64,000 nucleotides of DNA from Anoxybacillus mongoliensis (lineage in GTDB: Bacteria; Bacillota; Bacilli; Bacillales; Anoxybacillaceae). Location of the stretch: positions 1 to 64,000 of the forward strand of contig NZ_JACHEQ010000001.1 of assembly GCF_014201515.1 (NCBI RefSeq), written 5' to 3'. A model generated the notes under the pieces. That model saw only the letters and a list, made by a program, of their open reading frames with translations, was not told where the DNA came from and ran no database searches. Positions 17,181 through 26,546 of the stretch are shown piece by piece (the stretch's first letter is position 1; each line of letters begins with the position of its first letter). Made by a program: the position numbers and the translations under genes.

Positions 17181-18643
17181 TCATCCAAATCCTTTCGTTT
17201 CATCGCTTCTCGCCATGAAAAGCGGCGAGAGTTTTTTGGACGGTTCGTTTTCGGACGCTCGCTATAAAACTTAATTGGCAAACGCATAAATGCATATTTC
17301 ATATCTGCCAAACGAAATGGATAAATAGGTGATAAATACGGGCGTCCGAGCGATGTCAGTTTCAATAAATGAATAAGCAAAAGGCTCACGCCAATAAAAA
17401 TACCAACAAGTCCCCAAAGTGCCGCAAGTAAAATGATCGGAAAGCGTAAAATGCGAATCGTTGCGCCCATTTCATAACTTGGCGCCGTAAATGAACCGAG
17501 CGCACTTAATGCGACGATAATAATGAGCACGTTGCTCGTAAATCCCGCATCGACCGCTGCTTGTCCGAGGACGATACCGCCGACGATACCCATCGTTTGA
17601 CCGACTTTTGTCGGCAAGCGCGCCCCTGCTTCGCGCAACAACTCAATCATAAATTCAAGAAATAACGCTTCAATGACAGGAGGAAATGGCACGCGTGAAC
17701 GCGATTCGCCAATCGTCAACAGCAACGCAGAAGGAATGACTTCGTAATGATACGTAATGACAGCGACATAAAGCGGCGACAAGAAGATGGAAGCAAAAAT
17801 ACCAAGCATACGAACAGCGCGTAAAATCGTGCTCATCGTCCAACGTAAATAAATGTCTTCCGTCGTTTCAAAAAAGCTAAAAAACGTCGTCGGACAAATA
17901 ATAACCGTCGGGCTACGATCAACAAAAATGCCGATGCGCCCTTTCATTAAGCTATACGCCAAGCGGTCAGGAAGTTCGGTTAATAAATATTGCGGAAAAA
18001 TCGTATATGCATGATCGTCTAACAGTTGAGCTAATACCGAGCTATCAATTACCTCATCAATATGTAGCTCCGATAGTCGTTGTTTTACAGTTTGAACGTT
18101 CGTTTCGTCCGCAACGTCTTGAATATAGACGACGCGCACTTCAAGTTTGTTGCGTTCCCCGATCGTTATTTTTTCCGTTACTAAATGTTCATCTGTAATG
18201 TTTTGACGTAAAATGCGAATGTTCGTATCAATCGACTCGGTAAATGACATTTTCGGACCGAGAACGAGTGATTCCGTCTCTGCCTTTTCAAGCGACCGTT
18301 CGACTTTTTCGGCAATATTGACGGCAAGGGCGCGCTTTTCTTTTTCAATGGAGATGACCGCCCAGCCGTCACGTATAACGGATGCCATCTCTTCCTCTGT
18401 TTCACATATACGTATTGCTCCAATCGGCAAGCAACGGGCAAGTTGGTCAATGGAGACGTCTTCTTGTTCATGAATAAACGCCAAAACGTTTTGTTGTAAG
18501 TGGTCATGATTAATTAAATTACTTAAAAACAGGACGTCAACTATTTTCCCTCGACATCGCATGCGCCGACACATGAAATCTGGCGAATGGGCGAGCCGTT
18601 TTGCGACATCATCGACTCGATTTTTTTTCGTAAACCACATCAT
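17177..18643 (-). CDS. Spore germination protein, GerA family
   Basis: 488 residues: soluble N-terminal half (about 1-255) and a C-terminal membrane half with several segments, including the family hallmark PPVIEALFLEFMIELLREAG. I start at the first of two ATGs (18643) five bases after AAAAAGGGG; the frame is open upstream to 18949, but that part lies inside the hybrid kinase gene. A subunits act with B and C as the nutrient receptor and probably as an ion channel. A sigma-G-like promoter lies just upstream. Confidence 0.9.
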   Translation of the reverse strand: MMWFTKKNRVDDVAKRLAHSPDFMCRRMRCRGKIVDVLFLSNLINHDHLQQNVLAFIHEQEDVSIDQLARCLPIGAIRICETEEEMASVIRDGWAVISIEKEKRALAVNIAEKVERSLEKAETESLVLGPKMSFTESIDTNIRILRQNITDEHLVTEKITIGERNKLEVRVVYIQDVADETNVQTVKQRLSELHIDEVIDSSVLAQLLDDHAYTIFPQYLLTELPDRLAYSLMKGRIGIFVDRSPTVIICPTTFFSFFETTEDIYLRWTMSTILRAVRMLGIFASIFLSPLYVAVITYHYEVIPSALLLTIGESRSRVPFPPVIEALFLEFMIELLREAGARLPTKVGQTMGIVGGIVLGQAAVDAGFTSNVLIIIVALSALGSFTAPSYEMGATIRILRFPIILLAALWGLVGIFIGVSLLLIHLLKLTSLGRPYLSPIYPFRLADMKYAFMRLPIKFYSERPKTNRPKNSRRFSWREAMKRKDLDE

Positions 18644-18676
18644 GTTGTCCCCTTTTTCTTCCGCCTCGTTTTTTAC

Positions 18677-18706
18677 TAGTTTGCAATAACTGCCCGTTTT
18701 TATACA
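18677..18706 (-). promoter_or_regulatory. Candidate sigma-G (forespore) promoter of the ger operon
   Basis: On the minus strand TGTATA (18706-18701), 17 bases, then CAAACTA (18683-18677). The sigma-G consensus is close to gHATR, 17-18 bases, CATWHTA; only the third base of the -10 differs. Ger operons are known sigma-G targets, which supports the reading. Confidence 0.6.
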
Positions 18707-18740
18707 AAAAAGAGGAAACCTTATTCGGCTTCCTCTTTCG
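18705..18740 (-). terminator. Terminator of the polysaccharide/signalling operon
   Basis: Minus-strand AGAGGAA/TTCCTCT hairpin with six T, overlapping the last codons of the hybrid kinase. It marks the 3' end of the unit that begins at cheV. Confidence 0.75.
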
Positions 18741-21612
18741 GCATTGGAATAAAAATTTCTCCTTGTCGTTCTTTGTTTAACAACATTTGTAAAATCATTT
18801 TCGACAGTTGGCTCGGTTGATATGGCTTGACTAAATAGCTCGTCGCCCCGAGCGCCATCCCTTTTTCCCGTTCTTCTAAGGCGGAAGAAATAATAATTGG
18901 AATATTGGAAAGCTGGTCGTTTTGTTTTAACGCTTTTAACACGTCCCATCCAGATGCGTCGTGTTCTTCTAACATAATATCTAAAACGACCGCATCTGGC
19001 TTTTCTTTTTCAATGAGGGCAATCGCTTCTTTTCCTTCTTTCACGTGCTTCACGCGAAAACCGCTATCTTTTAATTCGGCTTCTAGTAACGCCGCTAAAT
19101 GTTCGTCATCTTCGACAATAATCACGTGCGCATGTGCGTACTTTTCGTTATTGTCGCGCTCCTCTTCTTCCGTACTCGCGAGGGCAACGAGCGGAAGCGA
19201 TACGGTAAACGTACTTCCTTTTTTCAATTCGGACGTGACGCTTACTTCCCCTTCGTGTGCTTTTACAATTTCTTTCACGATCGCAAGTCCAAGCCCTGTT
19301 CCACCAATACGGCGGCGATCCGAGTTATCGACGCGATAAAATTTCGTAAACAAGTTTGGCAACGCTTCTTCTGGGATACCTAATCCTTCATCTTGCACGT
19401 CAACACACAAGCGATTGCCTCGTTCGTAAATTCGCACCGTAATGTTGCCACCTTCTGGTGAATATTTGATCGCATTGCTAATTAAATTCGTAAACACTTG
19501 GGCAAGCTTATCGCGATCGCCTAACACCGTCGTTTTGTCCGTTTCTTTTTGTAAATGAAACTGATGGATTTTCGTATTTACTTTTTGCGTTTCAATGACA
19601 CTTTCAATAATGGAGACGATATCTTCGTATTTTTTATCGTACGTTTGTTTTCCTGACTCCATCCGTTGCACATCTAAAAAGTCGTTAATGAGCGCGGTTA
19701 ATCGCTTCGCTTCTTGGTAAATGGTCGTTAAATATTTTTTCTGCCGTTCAGGTTTTAGTTCTTTCGTCAACATGAGCTCAGTAAAGCCAAGCACGCTTGA
19801 AAGTGGCGTGCGCAATTCGTGGCTGACGGTGCTGACAAATTCCGATTTCATTTGGTCGACTTCAAATTGTTTCGTAATATCGCGATGGACAAATACCGTT
19901 CCTTGCCGTTCACCGTTACGATATAACGGTTTAGCGTACACTTGCATCACTTTTCGTTTTTGCGGTAAATGATATACAAACGGTTCATGTTCTTCATCGC
20001 CGTTAAAAATAATGGCTTGTAAATAGTCGCATAACTTTTTGCCCGCATCGGACTGTTCAACTAAGCCGCGCGCCCATTGTTCGTAACTTGCTCCTTCAAG
20101 CTCAGCAATCGTTTCTTTTTGAAGCAAGGCGACCATTTGTTTATTCACCATGACGCTATGACCGTCACGATCAACGAAATGAATACCCTCTTGCACCGTA
20201 TTTAAAATATGTTGCACCGTCTCTCGCGCTTGCTCGGACTGTTCATATAGCGCAATTTTTTGCAATGAAATCGATATTTGTTTTGTTAAACCGACATATT
20301 CTTGAATTTCCTCATCGGAAAACGGTCCACTAAAACGGCTAAACACTAAGATCGCCTGCACGTCGTTTGTATTGGATAACACAGGTAAAAAGACGTCATG
20401 TACGAACATCGTTTCTTGATGATATCCTTTTTCAGACGGTGTCAGCTCCCGCTTCAACATAAACGGCTTTTTTTGTTCGAACAATCGCTGATGCAGCCCA
20501 TTGTATATATACGTCAAAAATTGCTCGACGCCACTTTCTGATAAACCAAATGACGCATGCGTCTGTTCGTCGTTCATGAGTACGATCATGCCTCGATCCG
20601 CTTCCATGACACGTGCCATATTGAACACGATACTTTTTAACACTTCCTGTTTATCGAGCGAACTCGATAATCCGTGGATGAAATCGTTATGCCGTTTTAA
20701 CTCTTTTTCGCGCGCTTGCATCATCTCAAGCGCTTGTTCAAGCTCCGCTTGTTGTACTTCTAGTTCGTCTTGTTGAGCAAGCAATTCTTCGTTGTGCGCC
20801 ATTAAACTTTCTTCTTTTTCTTGAATGCTCGTTAACATTTTTTTAAACGCGCTAGCCAGTTTCCCAATTTCGTCTTCGCGATTTGTCGCTTCGAGCTCGT
20901 CATAAACGACTTGTTGATCGTTTGCAATTTTTTCAGCGACTTTCGCAAGTTCGTTGAGTGGTCTTCCGATTTTTGTCATCATGATGCGCGCGATCGTAAT
21001 TAAAATAGCTAAAATCACAGCAATGAATAAAATAAACGCCGTTTGAGCAGTTGTTTGCGCATCACGCAACTGTTGAAATTCAAGATCAAGCTGTTCGCTT
21101 AATTTATTTTTATACGTTTTCATTTGAAATTGAAATTGTTCAATGGACGCTGTACCACCATTTTCTGATAAGCTCAACACTTTCTGGATATTTCCGTTTT
21201 CAAACGCTTCGATTGCTTGTGGAACGAGATCTCCAAAATAGTAACTAGCAAACTGACGCGCCTTTGCTACAAATTGCATATCGTCTTTTGTTGTTGCAAC
21301 AAGTTCAAGCGCATCAATGGCTGCTTGCGCATTTTCTTGCTGGCGGAAAATGCTTAATTTAAATTCTTTTCGGTTGAACGCCAAATAGCCACGCGCATCG
21401 GAAAACGCTTGATTAAACGCCCGTTCCATTTCTTGCGCGTATTTCATTTTCGTTTCGATTTGATTCTTTTTTTGTTCAAACGATGTCGTTAACGACGATT
21501 GATAGACGAACAACGACGTTGCCCCAATAACAAAGACAACTAAAAAGCTTGCGACAAGAACGACAAATTGCCTCGCTAAACTTTTCCGAAAATACTTACG
21601 CATCTTCTCCAT
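18721..21612 (-). CDS. Hybrid sensor histidine kinase (HAMP-GAF-PAS-HisKA-HATPase-REC)
   Basis: 963 residues. Order: membrane segment about 10-35, extracytoplasmic four-helix-type sensor to about 190, second membrane segment, HAMP (about 215-270), a long Glu/Gln-rich coiled coil, GAF (about 320-460), PAS (about 480-590), HisKA with SHELRTPLSS, HATPase with NLISNAIKYSPEGG and GTGLGLAIVKEI, and a C-terminal receiver with VVLDIMLEEHDASGWD. Start 21612 has GAGGCG seven bases upstream and overlaps the response-regulator gene by 17 bases. It probably phosphorylates its own receiver and the small regulator next door. Last gene of the cheV-to-kinase unit. Confidence 0.9.
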   Translation of the reverse strand: MEKMRKYFRKSLARQFVVLVASFLVVFVIGATSLFVYQSSLTTSFEQKKNQIETKMKYAQEMERAFNQAFSDARGYLAFNRKEFKLSIFRQQENAQAAIDALELVATTKDDMQFVAKARQFASYYFGDLVPQAIEAFENGNIQKVLSLSENGGTASIEQFQFQMKTYKNKLSEQLDLEFQQLRDAQTTAQTAFILFIAVILAILITIARIMMTKIGRPLNELAKVAEKIANDQQVVYDELEATNREDEIGKLASAFKKMLTSIQEKEESLMAHNEELLAQQDELEVQQAELEQALEMMQAREKELKRHNDFIHGLSSSLDKQEVLKSIVFNMARVMEADRGMIVLMNDEQTHASFGLSESGVEQFLTYIYNGLHQRLFEQKKPFMLKRELTPSEKGYHQETMFVHDVFLPVLSNTNDVQAILVFSRFSGPFSDEEIQEYVGLTKQISISLQKIALYEQSEQARETVQHILNTVQEGIHFVDRDGHSVMVNKQMVALLQKETIAELEGASYEQWARGLVEQSDAGKKLCDYLQAIIFNGDEEHEPFVYHLPQKRKVMQVYAKPLYRNGERQGTVFVHRDITKQFEVDQMKSEFVSTVSHELRTPLSSVLGFTELMLTKELKPERQKKYLTTIYQEAKRLTALINDFLDVQRMESGKQTYDKKYEDIVSIIESVIETQKVNTKIHQFHLQKETDKTTVLGDRDKLAQVFTNLISNAIKYSPEGGNITVRIYERGNRLCVDVQDEGLGIPEEALPNLFTKFYRVDNSDRRRIGGTGLGLAIVKEIVKAHEGEVSVTSELKKGSTFTVSLPLVALASTEEEERDNNEKYAHAHVIIVEDDEHLAALLEAELKDSGFRVKHVKEGKEAIALIEKEKPDAVVLDIMLEEHDASGWDVLKALKQNDQLSNIPIIISSALEEREKGMALGATSYLVKPYQPSQLSKMILQMLLNKERQGEIFIPMPKEEAE

Positions 21613-21970
21613 GTAAAATCGCCTCGATTCGTTGCACAAGTTCTAGTGGGCTATACGGCTTCGCCATAAAGTAATCCGCGCCCGCCTCTAGTACGCGCTG
21701 CTGGTCGGCTTGTTGGCTTTTTGCCGATAGCATCATAATCTTTACATGTTTTTTATCGGGCATATTTCGTACTTGTTGAATGACTTCTAATCCGGTATAT
21801 ATTGGCATCATATAATCAAGCAAAATTAAGTCATAATCGTTTTGTTTAATCATTTCAAGCGCTTCTTCGCCGTCGCACGCTTCATCAATGTCATGTCCTT
21901 CATCTTCTAACGTATCAACGACAAGCATGCGCAATACTTCTTCATCTTCCGCTAATAAAATTTTTGCCAT
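21596..21970 (-). CDS. Single-domain response regulator
   Basis: 124 residues, a CheY-type receiver only. Acidic pocket EDE at 8-10, phospho-acceptor D52 in LILLDYMMP, and the lysine in MAKPYSP. Having no output domain, it must act by protein contact, or serve as phosphate carrier between the hybrid kinase and another protein of the operon such as the Hpt domain at 27582-29192. Its ATG overlaps the stop of the preceding large gene (TAATG). Confidence 0.92.
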   Translation of the reverse strand: MAKILLAEDEEVLRMLVVDTLEDEGHDIDEACDGEEALEMIKQNDYDLILLDYMMPIYTGLEVIQQVRNMPDKKHVKIMMLSAKSQQADQQRVLEAGADYFMAKPYSPLELVQRIEAILHGEDA

Positions 21971-24900
21971 TATTTCCTCTCTCCTTCAAACTTCTTATAT
22001 GTTTGTTTCACGATTGCGTATGAACGTTTTAACCGTTCGTGATACGTCGGCTCTTCCCAACCGTCCCATGTGTACGTATAAAATTGTTTTGCATCTAAAT
22101 GGGCCGGGAACGAAAATCCTTTTTCATACACGCCGACGCGAATGCCGTCAATTGTTTCGCTACTTTGTAGTCCCTTCTGCCACATATCCCCCATCGCTTC
22201 ATGCATGCTCGGGTCTTTCATATTTAACAGCGCCCATGGAATGCGAATTTCATATCCGTCTTTTTGTTTGCTGACGCTCACGTCCGTTAATGAATTGTAT
22301 GCTTCATCGTGCGGATTGGCTGTGCCGAACGTCATGACGCCTGTTTCATAAAAATCGAATGGATATGTTTTCCCTTTAATTTGCAATTTTTTATTCAGTG
22401 TGAGGCGAATCGGATGATACACGCCGTTATTTTTTTTGTTTGCATACGGCAGACGATCGATCATATTTAAAACGTGTCCGTAATGATAATAAAACGAATC
22501 GTAATAACTATCAATCCATAATCGTCCTTCTTTTTCACCGCGTAAATGGAGGACGAAGTCAACTCCTTCTGTTTTGACATTTGGCACGTCGAGAATCGTT
22601 GATTGTCCTTGATTTTTGATCGTGTCAAATAATATATATACGTCTTTGTCTTGTTTTATCGTTGTGTCGTAGCGAATGTATACGTATCGTTCGTCGCTCG
22701 TCATATATAGCGCACGACCGTTTTGTTGAAACGCTGGGGCGATTTGTTGGAATGCCCAATCTTCTTTTCGTCCGTCAACTTTGATCATTTTCGTTTCGTC
22801 TGGCGCAGGATCAAAACTTAATAAACCAAATTGTTGTTCGTTCGTTTGCGCGTTTGACCAAAATGGACGACGATCGGGATTGTCGTAATCCATCGTGTTC
22901 CACGTTCGTTTAAACCATTCATCTTGCCATGTGAAAATAAATCCGCCTGCCATGTTTTCATGGACGATGTCTTCGAATAGTTTTTTGTTAATCAAACCTT
23001 GCTCTTGTTCGGAATGAAATCCTTGATTCATCCCGTATACGTTACGGTGCGTCATGCCGCGCGATGACGGAACGCCAAATTCCGCGACAACGATCGGCAT
23101 GCGATGTGCTTGCTTCATATCGTGCAAATAACCAGCATAGTTGTTTTTCTTGCCGCGATGGTCAATGTAATTGACATATTTCGGCTCATAGTTTAAAAAG
23201 TCTGGGTAATACGGATAAATGTGATATGACGCAAATAAGCCGCTATGCATAGCGTTTGTCGTATAGATGACGTTCGGATTCACCGATACGAAATCTTCTT
23301 TTTCTAACGGCTCGCTCGGGTGTGTCAACAAATCAGTCGTCACCCAGTTTGTAAAGCTCACCGGACGTTGCCAACCATACGTTTTCGTTTCATAAGCAAT
23401 CGCTTCATCGATCATGCGCGCAAGCCAAATTTCAAACGGTGAGGCACCTTTGGTGTACACGTACGCCCCTTTATAATCTGACAAGCCCATATGTTTCGTG
23501 TTTGTCGCATGGACAACGGTGGGCTCCCACTCAACCCCAAAAATCCAACCGAGCACATATGGTGAAATGTCATGTTTGTATATGCCGCTTGCATGACCCG
23601 GACGAGGTGGGATCGCTGCCCGTCCATGCACAATGTCAATCGTTCGTTTCATTTCCGCAACAAATTCATCTGTATTGTCTTTTGCAAACGCATCGTTTGT
23701 ACGTAAAAATGTTTCTTCATTGACCCAAACGCCATGAAATAAATATAAAGGCTGTTTTGCGATTTTGTTATATTCATAAAATGCTTCATAAAATGCGGGC
23801 GGATGAATCGTATACACCCGAACAGCGTTGGCATGCATCGCGCCAATTTGTTTAAACCATCGGAAATATTCTTCTTTCGTGATCGCTGTTTCACCCGGGA
23901 AATGACCCGGTTTCGCGATACCCATATTGACTCCGCTTAACAACACATTTTCCCATTTGCCATTTTTATAAATTTGGATATACTGTTCACCCACACGACC
24001 GGCAAGTTGAATGCCGTCGTCTGTTTTCACAATGACGCGCTCGTTTATTTGTTTTCTATCGTCATGCACATGTTTTAAAATCGTTTTCATCATCGGAACA
24101 TACGCTTTCCAATAAAACGATACAGTGCTGTTTGGATCGTGACGTGTCGTCCATTTCCGCCATATATCGATGCCGACCGTTTGATATATGTTTGGTACAT
24201 CCGGTTGGTCGGCGTAGTCGCCGCAAAAATAATACGCATCGTATTGCTTGTTACGATGATGGACGATTGCTGGAAACGTCGTCGGAAGCCCAACGGCGCG
24301 CAGTTTTTCTTTTCCTCGTTCCGATAACGAAAGCGTATATGTCGCTAACACTTCATCGTCATATAGTGGCTTAACGATGTCGAACCAATACGAATATGGA
24401 ATCGAACCGCTAATACCAAGCTCTTTTTCTCCTGTTTTCGTCGGTGCAAAAAGAACTCCTTGTTTTCCGATTTCTTTTTTATTTAAAATGACGAGCCGAT
24501 CATACTCATCAACAAATACATAGCCCGGTCCTGTAAATGTATATCGTTTATCGTATTGTTTTTCATAGTTTTCTTTCACCCAAACAGGCACTTCGTCATC
24601 TTCAAGCTTCGGGAAATAGCGACCAATCCAGCCCGTCCATTCGACGTTTAATAACGCGTAAAATTTGTTACGAACAGCTCGATCAGTTGGGCTCGCAAAC
24701 GAATTAAACTCCGCAATGAGCGTTTTGTTTCCTTCAAACATCGCATCGTGCAAACGATTGACTTCTTGTTCCGTCAACCCGCCATACACTTTTTTCGAGC
24801 GCTTCCCCTTCTTTTTTTCTGCCGTAAAATCTTGTTCATATACACCGTACGTATCTGCCACATAAATGACATCGTACGGTTGTAACGATTTTGGCCACGG

Positions 24901-25161
24901 TCGTTCTTTTTTTGTCGTTGGCATAAAACCGACGTAATCGTTGTTCAGCTCGTAGCGCTCTCCATTTAGTTTGACGTATTTTTGCTGGTTTAATAGCCAA
25001 ACGAGCCCTTCATGTTCACGATACGTGTCGTCTGGTACCGTTTTATTCACAATAAGCACATTCAACATCGTTTCAGGTTTTATTTTCCACAACCAATACG
25101 GTGAAGAAATGGCAAGAAAAATACATACTACATATCCAATGAGCCATCGTTGTCGTTTCAT
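21970..25161 (-). CDS. Membrane-anchored glycoside-hydrolase-like protein of a polysaccharide operon
   Basis: 1063 residues. One N-terminal membrane anchor (about 7-25) and a large outside part. Residues 40-330 resemble no family I know and have a Rossmann-like feel. The middle (about 395-780) looks like a clan-A TIM barrel: GVNMGIAKPGHFPGE, an NAVRVYT strand, GWIFGVEWEP and VVAEFGVPSSRGM, where the Glu would be a catalytic nucleophile. The C-terminal 250 residues look like a beta-sandwich carbohydrate-binding module. The start overlaps the glycosyltransferase stop (TGATG). Likely role is trimming, extending or releasing the polymer made by the neighbour; the substrate is unknown. Confidence 0.75.
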   Translation of the reverse strand: MKRQRWLIGYVVCIFLAISSPYWLWKIKPETMLNVLIVNKTVPDDTYREHEGLVWLLNQQKYVKLNGERYELNNDYVGFMPTTKKERPWPKSLQPYDVIYVADTYGVYEQDFTAEKKKGKRSKKVYGGLTEQEVNRLHDAMFEGNKTLIAEFNSFASPTDRAVRNKFYALLNVEWTGWIGRYFPKLEDDEVPVWVKENYEKQYDKRYTFTGPGYVFVDEYDRLVILNKKEIGKQGVLFAPTKTGEKELGISGSIPYSYWFDIVKPLYDDEVLATYTLSLSERGKEKLRAVGLPTTFPAIVHHRNKQYDAYYFCGDYADQPDVPNIYQTVGIDIWRKWTTRHDPNSTVSFYWKAYVPMMKTILKHVHDDRKQINERVIVKTDDGIQLAGRVGEQYIQIYKNGKWENVLLSGVNMGIAKPGHFPGETAITKEEYFRWFKQIGAMHANAVRVYTIHPPAFYEAFYEYNKIAKQPLYLFHGVWVNEETFLRTNDAFAKDNTDEFVAEMKRTIDIVHGRAAIPPRPGHASGIYKHDISPYVLGWIFGVEWEPTVVHATNTKHMGLSDYKGAYVYTKGASPFEIWLARMIDEAIAYETKTYGWQRPVSFTNWVTTDLLTHPSEPLEKEDFVSVNPNVIYTTNAMHSGLFASYHIYPYYPDFLNYEPKYVNYIDHRGKKNNYAGYLHDMKQAHRMPIVVAEFGVPSSRGMTHRNVYGMNQGFHSEQEQGLINKKLFEDIVHENMAGGFIFTWQDEWFKRTWNTMDYDNPDRRPFWSNAQTNEQQFGLLSFDPAPDETKMIKVDGRKEDWAFQQIAPAFQQNGRALYMTSDERYVYIRYDTTIKQDKDVYILFDTIKNQGQSTILDVPNVKTEGVDFVLHLRGEKEGRLWIDSYYDSFYYHYGHVLNMIDRLPYANKKNNGVYHPIRLTLNKKLQIKGKTYPFDFYETGVMTFGTANPHDEAYNSLTDVSVSKQKDGYEIRIPWALLNMKDPSMHEAMGDMWQKGLQSSETIDGIRVGVYEKGFSFPAHLDAKQFYTYTWDGWEEPTYHERLKRSYAIVKQTYKKFEGERK

Positions 25162-26546
25162 CACTTCGACACACCTTTTCTTTTCATTTCTCCCCATCCT
25201 TTTCTTTTTAAAAGCGCATCAACAATTCCTTCACAGCGCCATAATACAGTAAGCGGACGGTACCATAACGTCTCTGTCAATGAATAAAAAAAGAGGCGCG
25301 CAACATCGGAAACGGTTGAAAACTTTCGCACCGTCCATTCTTCTAACAACACGGCAGCCATGGAAAACATCGAACCGTATAAAACGGAAACGAGGAATAG
25401 TAAAATCGCAAATTCGATATATATGTCGCCTAAGATGAGTGAGATAATAATGAGGATGTAACCAAACAGTTCGACGACAGGTCCAAAAAATTCAATTAAT
25501 AAAAAATACGGCATGGAAATGAGCCCAATCGACCCATAGCGCGGATTAAACCACATGCGACGATGAAGCCAAAGGCTTTCAAATAATCCGCGATGCCAAC
25601 GCCGACGTTGTTTGCGTAAGTCAGTCATCGACTCTGGCGCTTCCGTCCAACAAACCGGATCAGGTACGTACACAATTTTTTTATCGGCATCTGTTTCTTT
25701 TATAAGGCGGTGAAGACGGACGACAAGTTCCATATCTTCTCCGACGGTATGCGCATATCCGCCCGCCCGAATGACCCATTGTTTTGAAAAAACACCGAAA
25801 GCTCCTGAAACAATGAGCAATAAATTGTGGCGACTTAGCCCGATGCGCCCCATTAAAAAGGCGCGCAAATATTCGATCACTTGCATGACAACGAGCGGTT
25901 GACGAGAAAGAGCAATGCGAATGACTTCCCCTTTTTCAATGTCACAGCCGTTGGCGATGCGCACACTGCCACCTGAAGCAATCACTTCTTCATCCGAATC
26001 AATAATCGGCTTCATTACTTTTAAAAAGGCGCGACGTTCAATGACGGAGTCGCCGTCAATGGAACAAACGTATGGATAAGAGGAAAAATTAATGCCAGCA
26101 TTTAACGCATCAGCTTTGCCGCCATTTTCTTTGTCGATGACAAACAAGTGGGAAAACTTACGTGAGCGGTATACCGCGCGCACGCGTTTCGTTTTTAACT
26201 GCTGACGAATGACGCGCTTCATTTCAACAAGATCGAAATCTCGTTTCAACCGCTCTAACGTATCATCTGTTGAACCGTCGTTAATGACGACAATTTCATA
26301 TTGCGGATATTCGATGCTCAAAAGAGAGCGCACCGTCGCAAAAATGCCAGCTTCTTCATTGTAAGCAGGCACTAAAATGGAAACTGGTTTTGTATAACTG
26401 ACATCGAGCATTTCTTCATACGGTTCCCATTCGTCTAACTCGTACATGCGGCGCAATTGCACAAGCGAGACGATAAGCAAAAACGTATAAAAAGCAATGA
26501 CTGCCATCATAAAGAAAAAAACGAACATCGCTGCGAATTTAATCAT
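25161..26546 (-). CDS. Processive family 2 glycosyltransferase (BcsA/IcaA-like)
   Basis: 461 residues. An N-terminal membrane segment (5-30), then a GT-A domain with VPAYNEE (59-65), the D-G-D of SIDGDS (164-166), VGEDMEL near 270 and the processive signature KQRRRWHRG near 310. At least three C-terminal membrane segments follow. This is the layout of synthases that polymerise and export cellulose, poly-N-acetylglucosamine or hyaluronan. No PilZ domain is attached. It overlaps the HEAT gene by eight bases and the next gene by one. Sugar specificity cannot be read from the sequence. Confidence 0.88.
   Translation of the reverse strand: MIKFAAMFVFFFMMAVIAFYTFLLIVSLVQLRRMYELDEWEPYEEMLDVSYTKPVSILVPAYNEEAGIFATVRSLLSIEYPQYEIVVINDGSTDDTLERLKRDFDLVEMKRVIRQQLKTKRVRAVYRSRKFSHLFVIDKENGGKADALNAGINFSSYPYVCSIDGDSVIERRAFLKVMKPIIDSDEEVIASGGSVRIANGCDIEKGEVIRIALSRQPLVVMQVIEYLRAFLMGRIGLSRHNLLLIVSGAFGVFSKQWVIRAGGYAHTVGEDMELVVRLHRLIKETDADKKIVYVPDPVCWTEAPESMTDLRKQRRRWHRGLFESLWLHRRMWFNPRYGSIGLISMPYFLLIEFFGPVVELFGYILIIISLILGDIYIEFAILLFLVSVLYGSMFSMAAVLLEEWTVRKFSTVSDVARLFFYSLTETLWYRPLTVLWRCEGIVDALLKRKGWGEMKRKGVSK

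Noticed and set aside
18644-18949. 102-residue N-terminal extension of the GerA-family protein
   Set aside because: It overlaps the hybrid kinase coding region, the terminator and the sigma-G-like promoter, and its composition is unlike the family.
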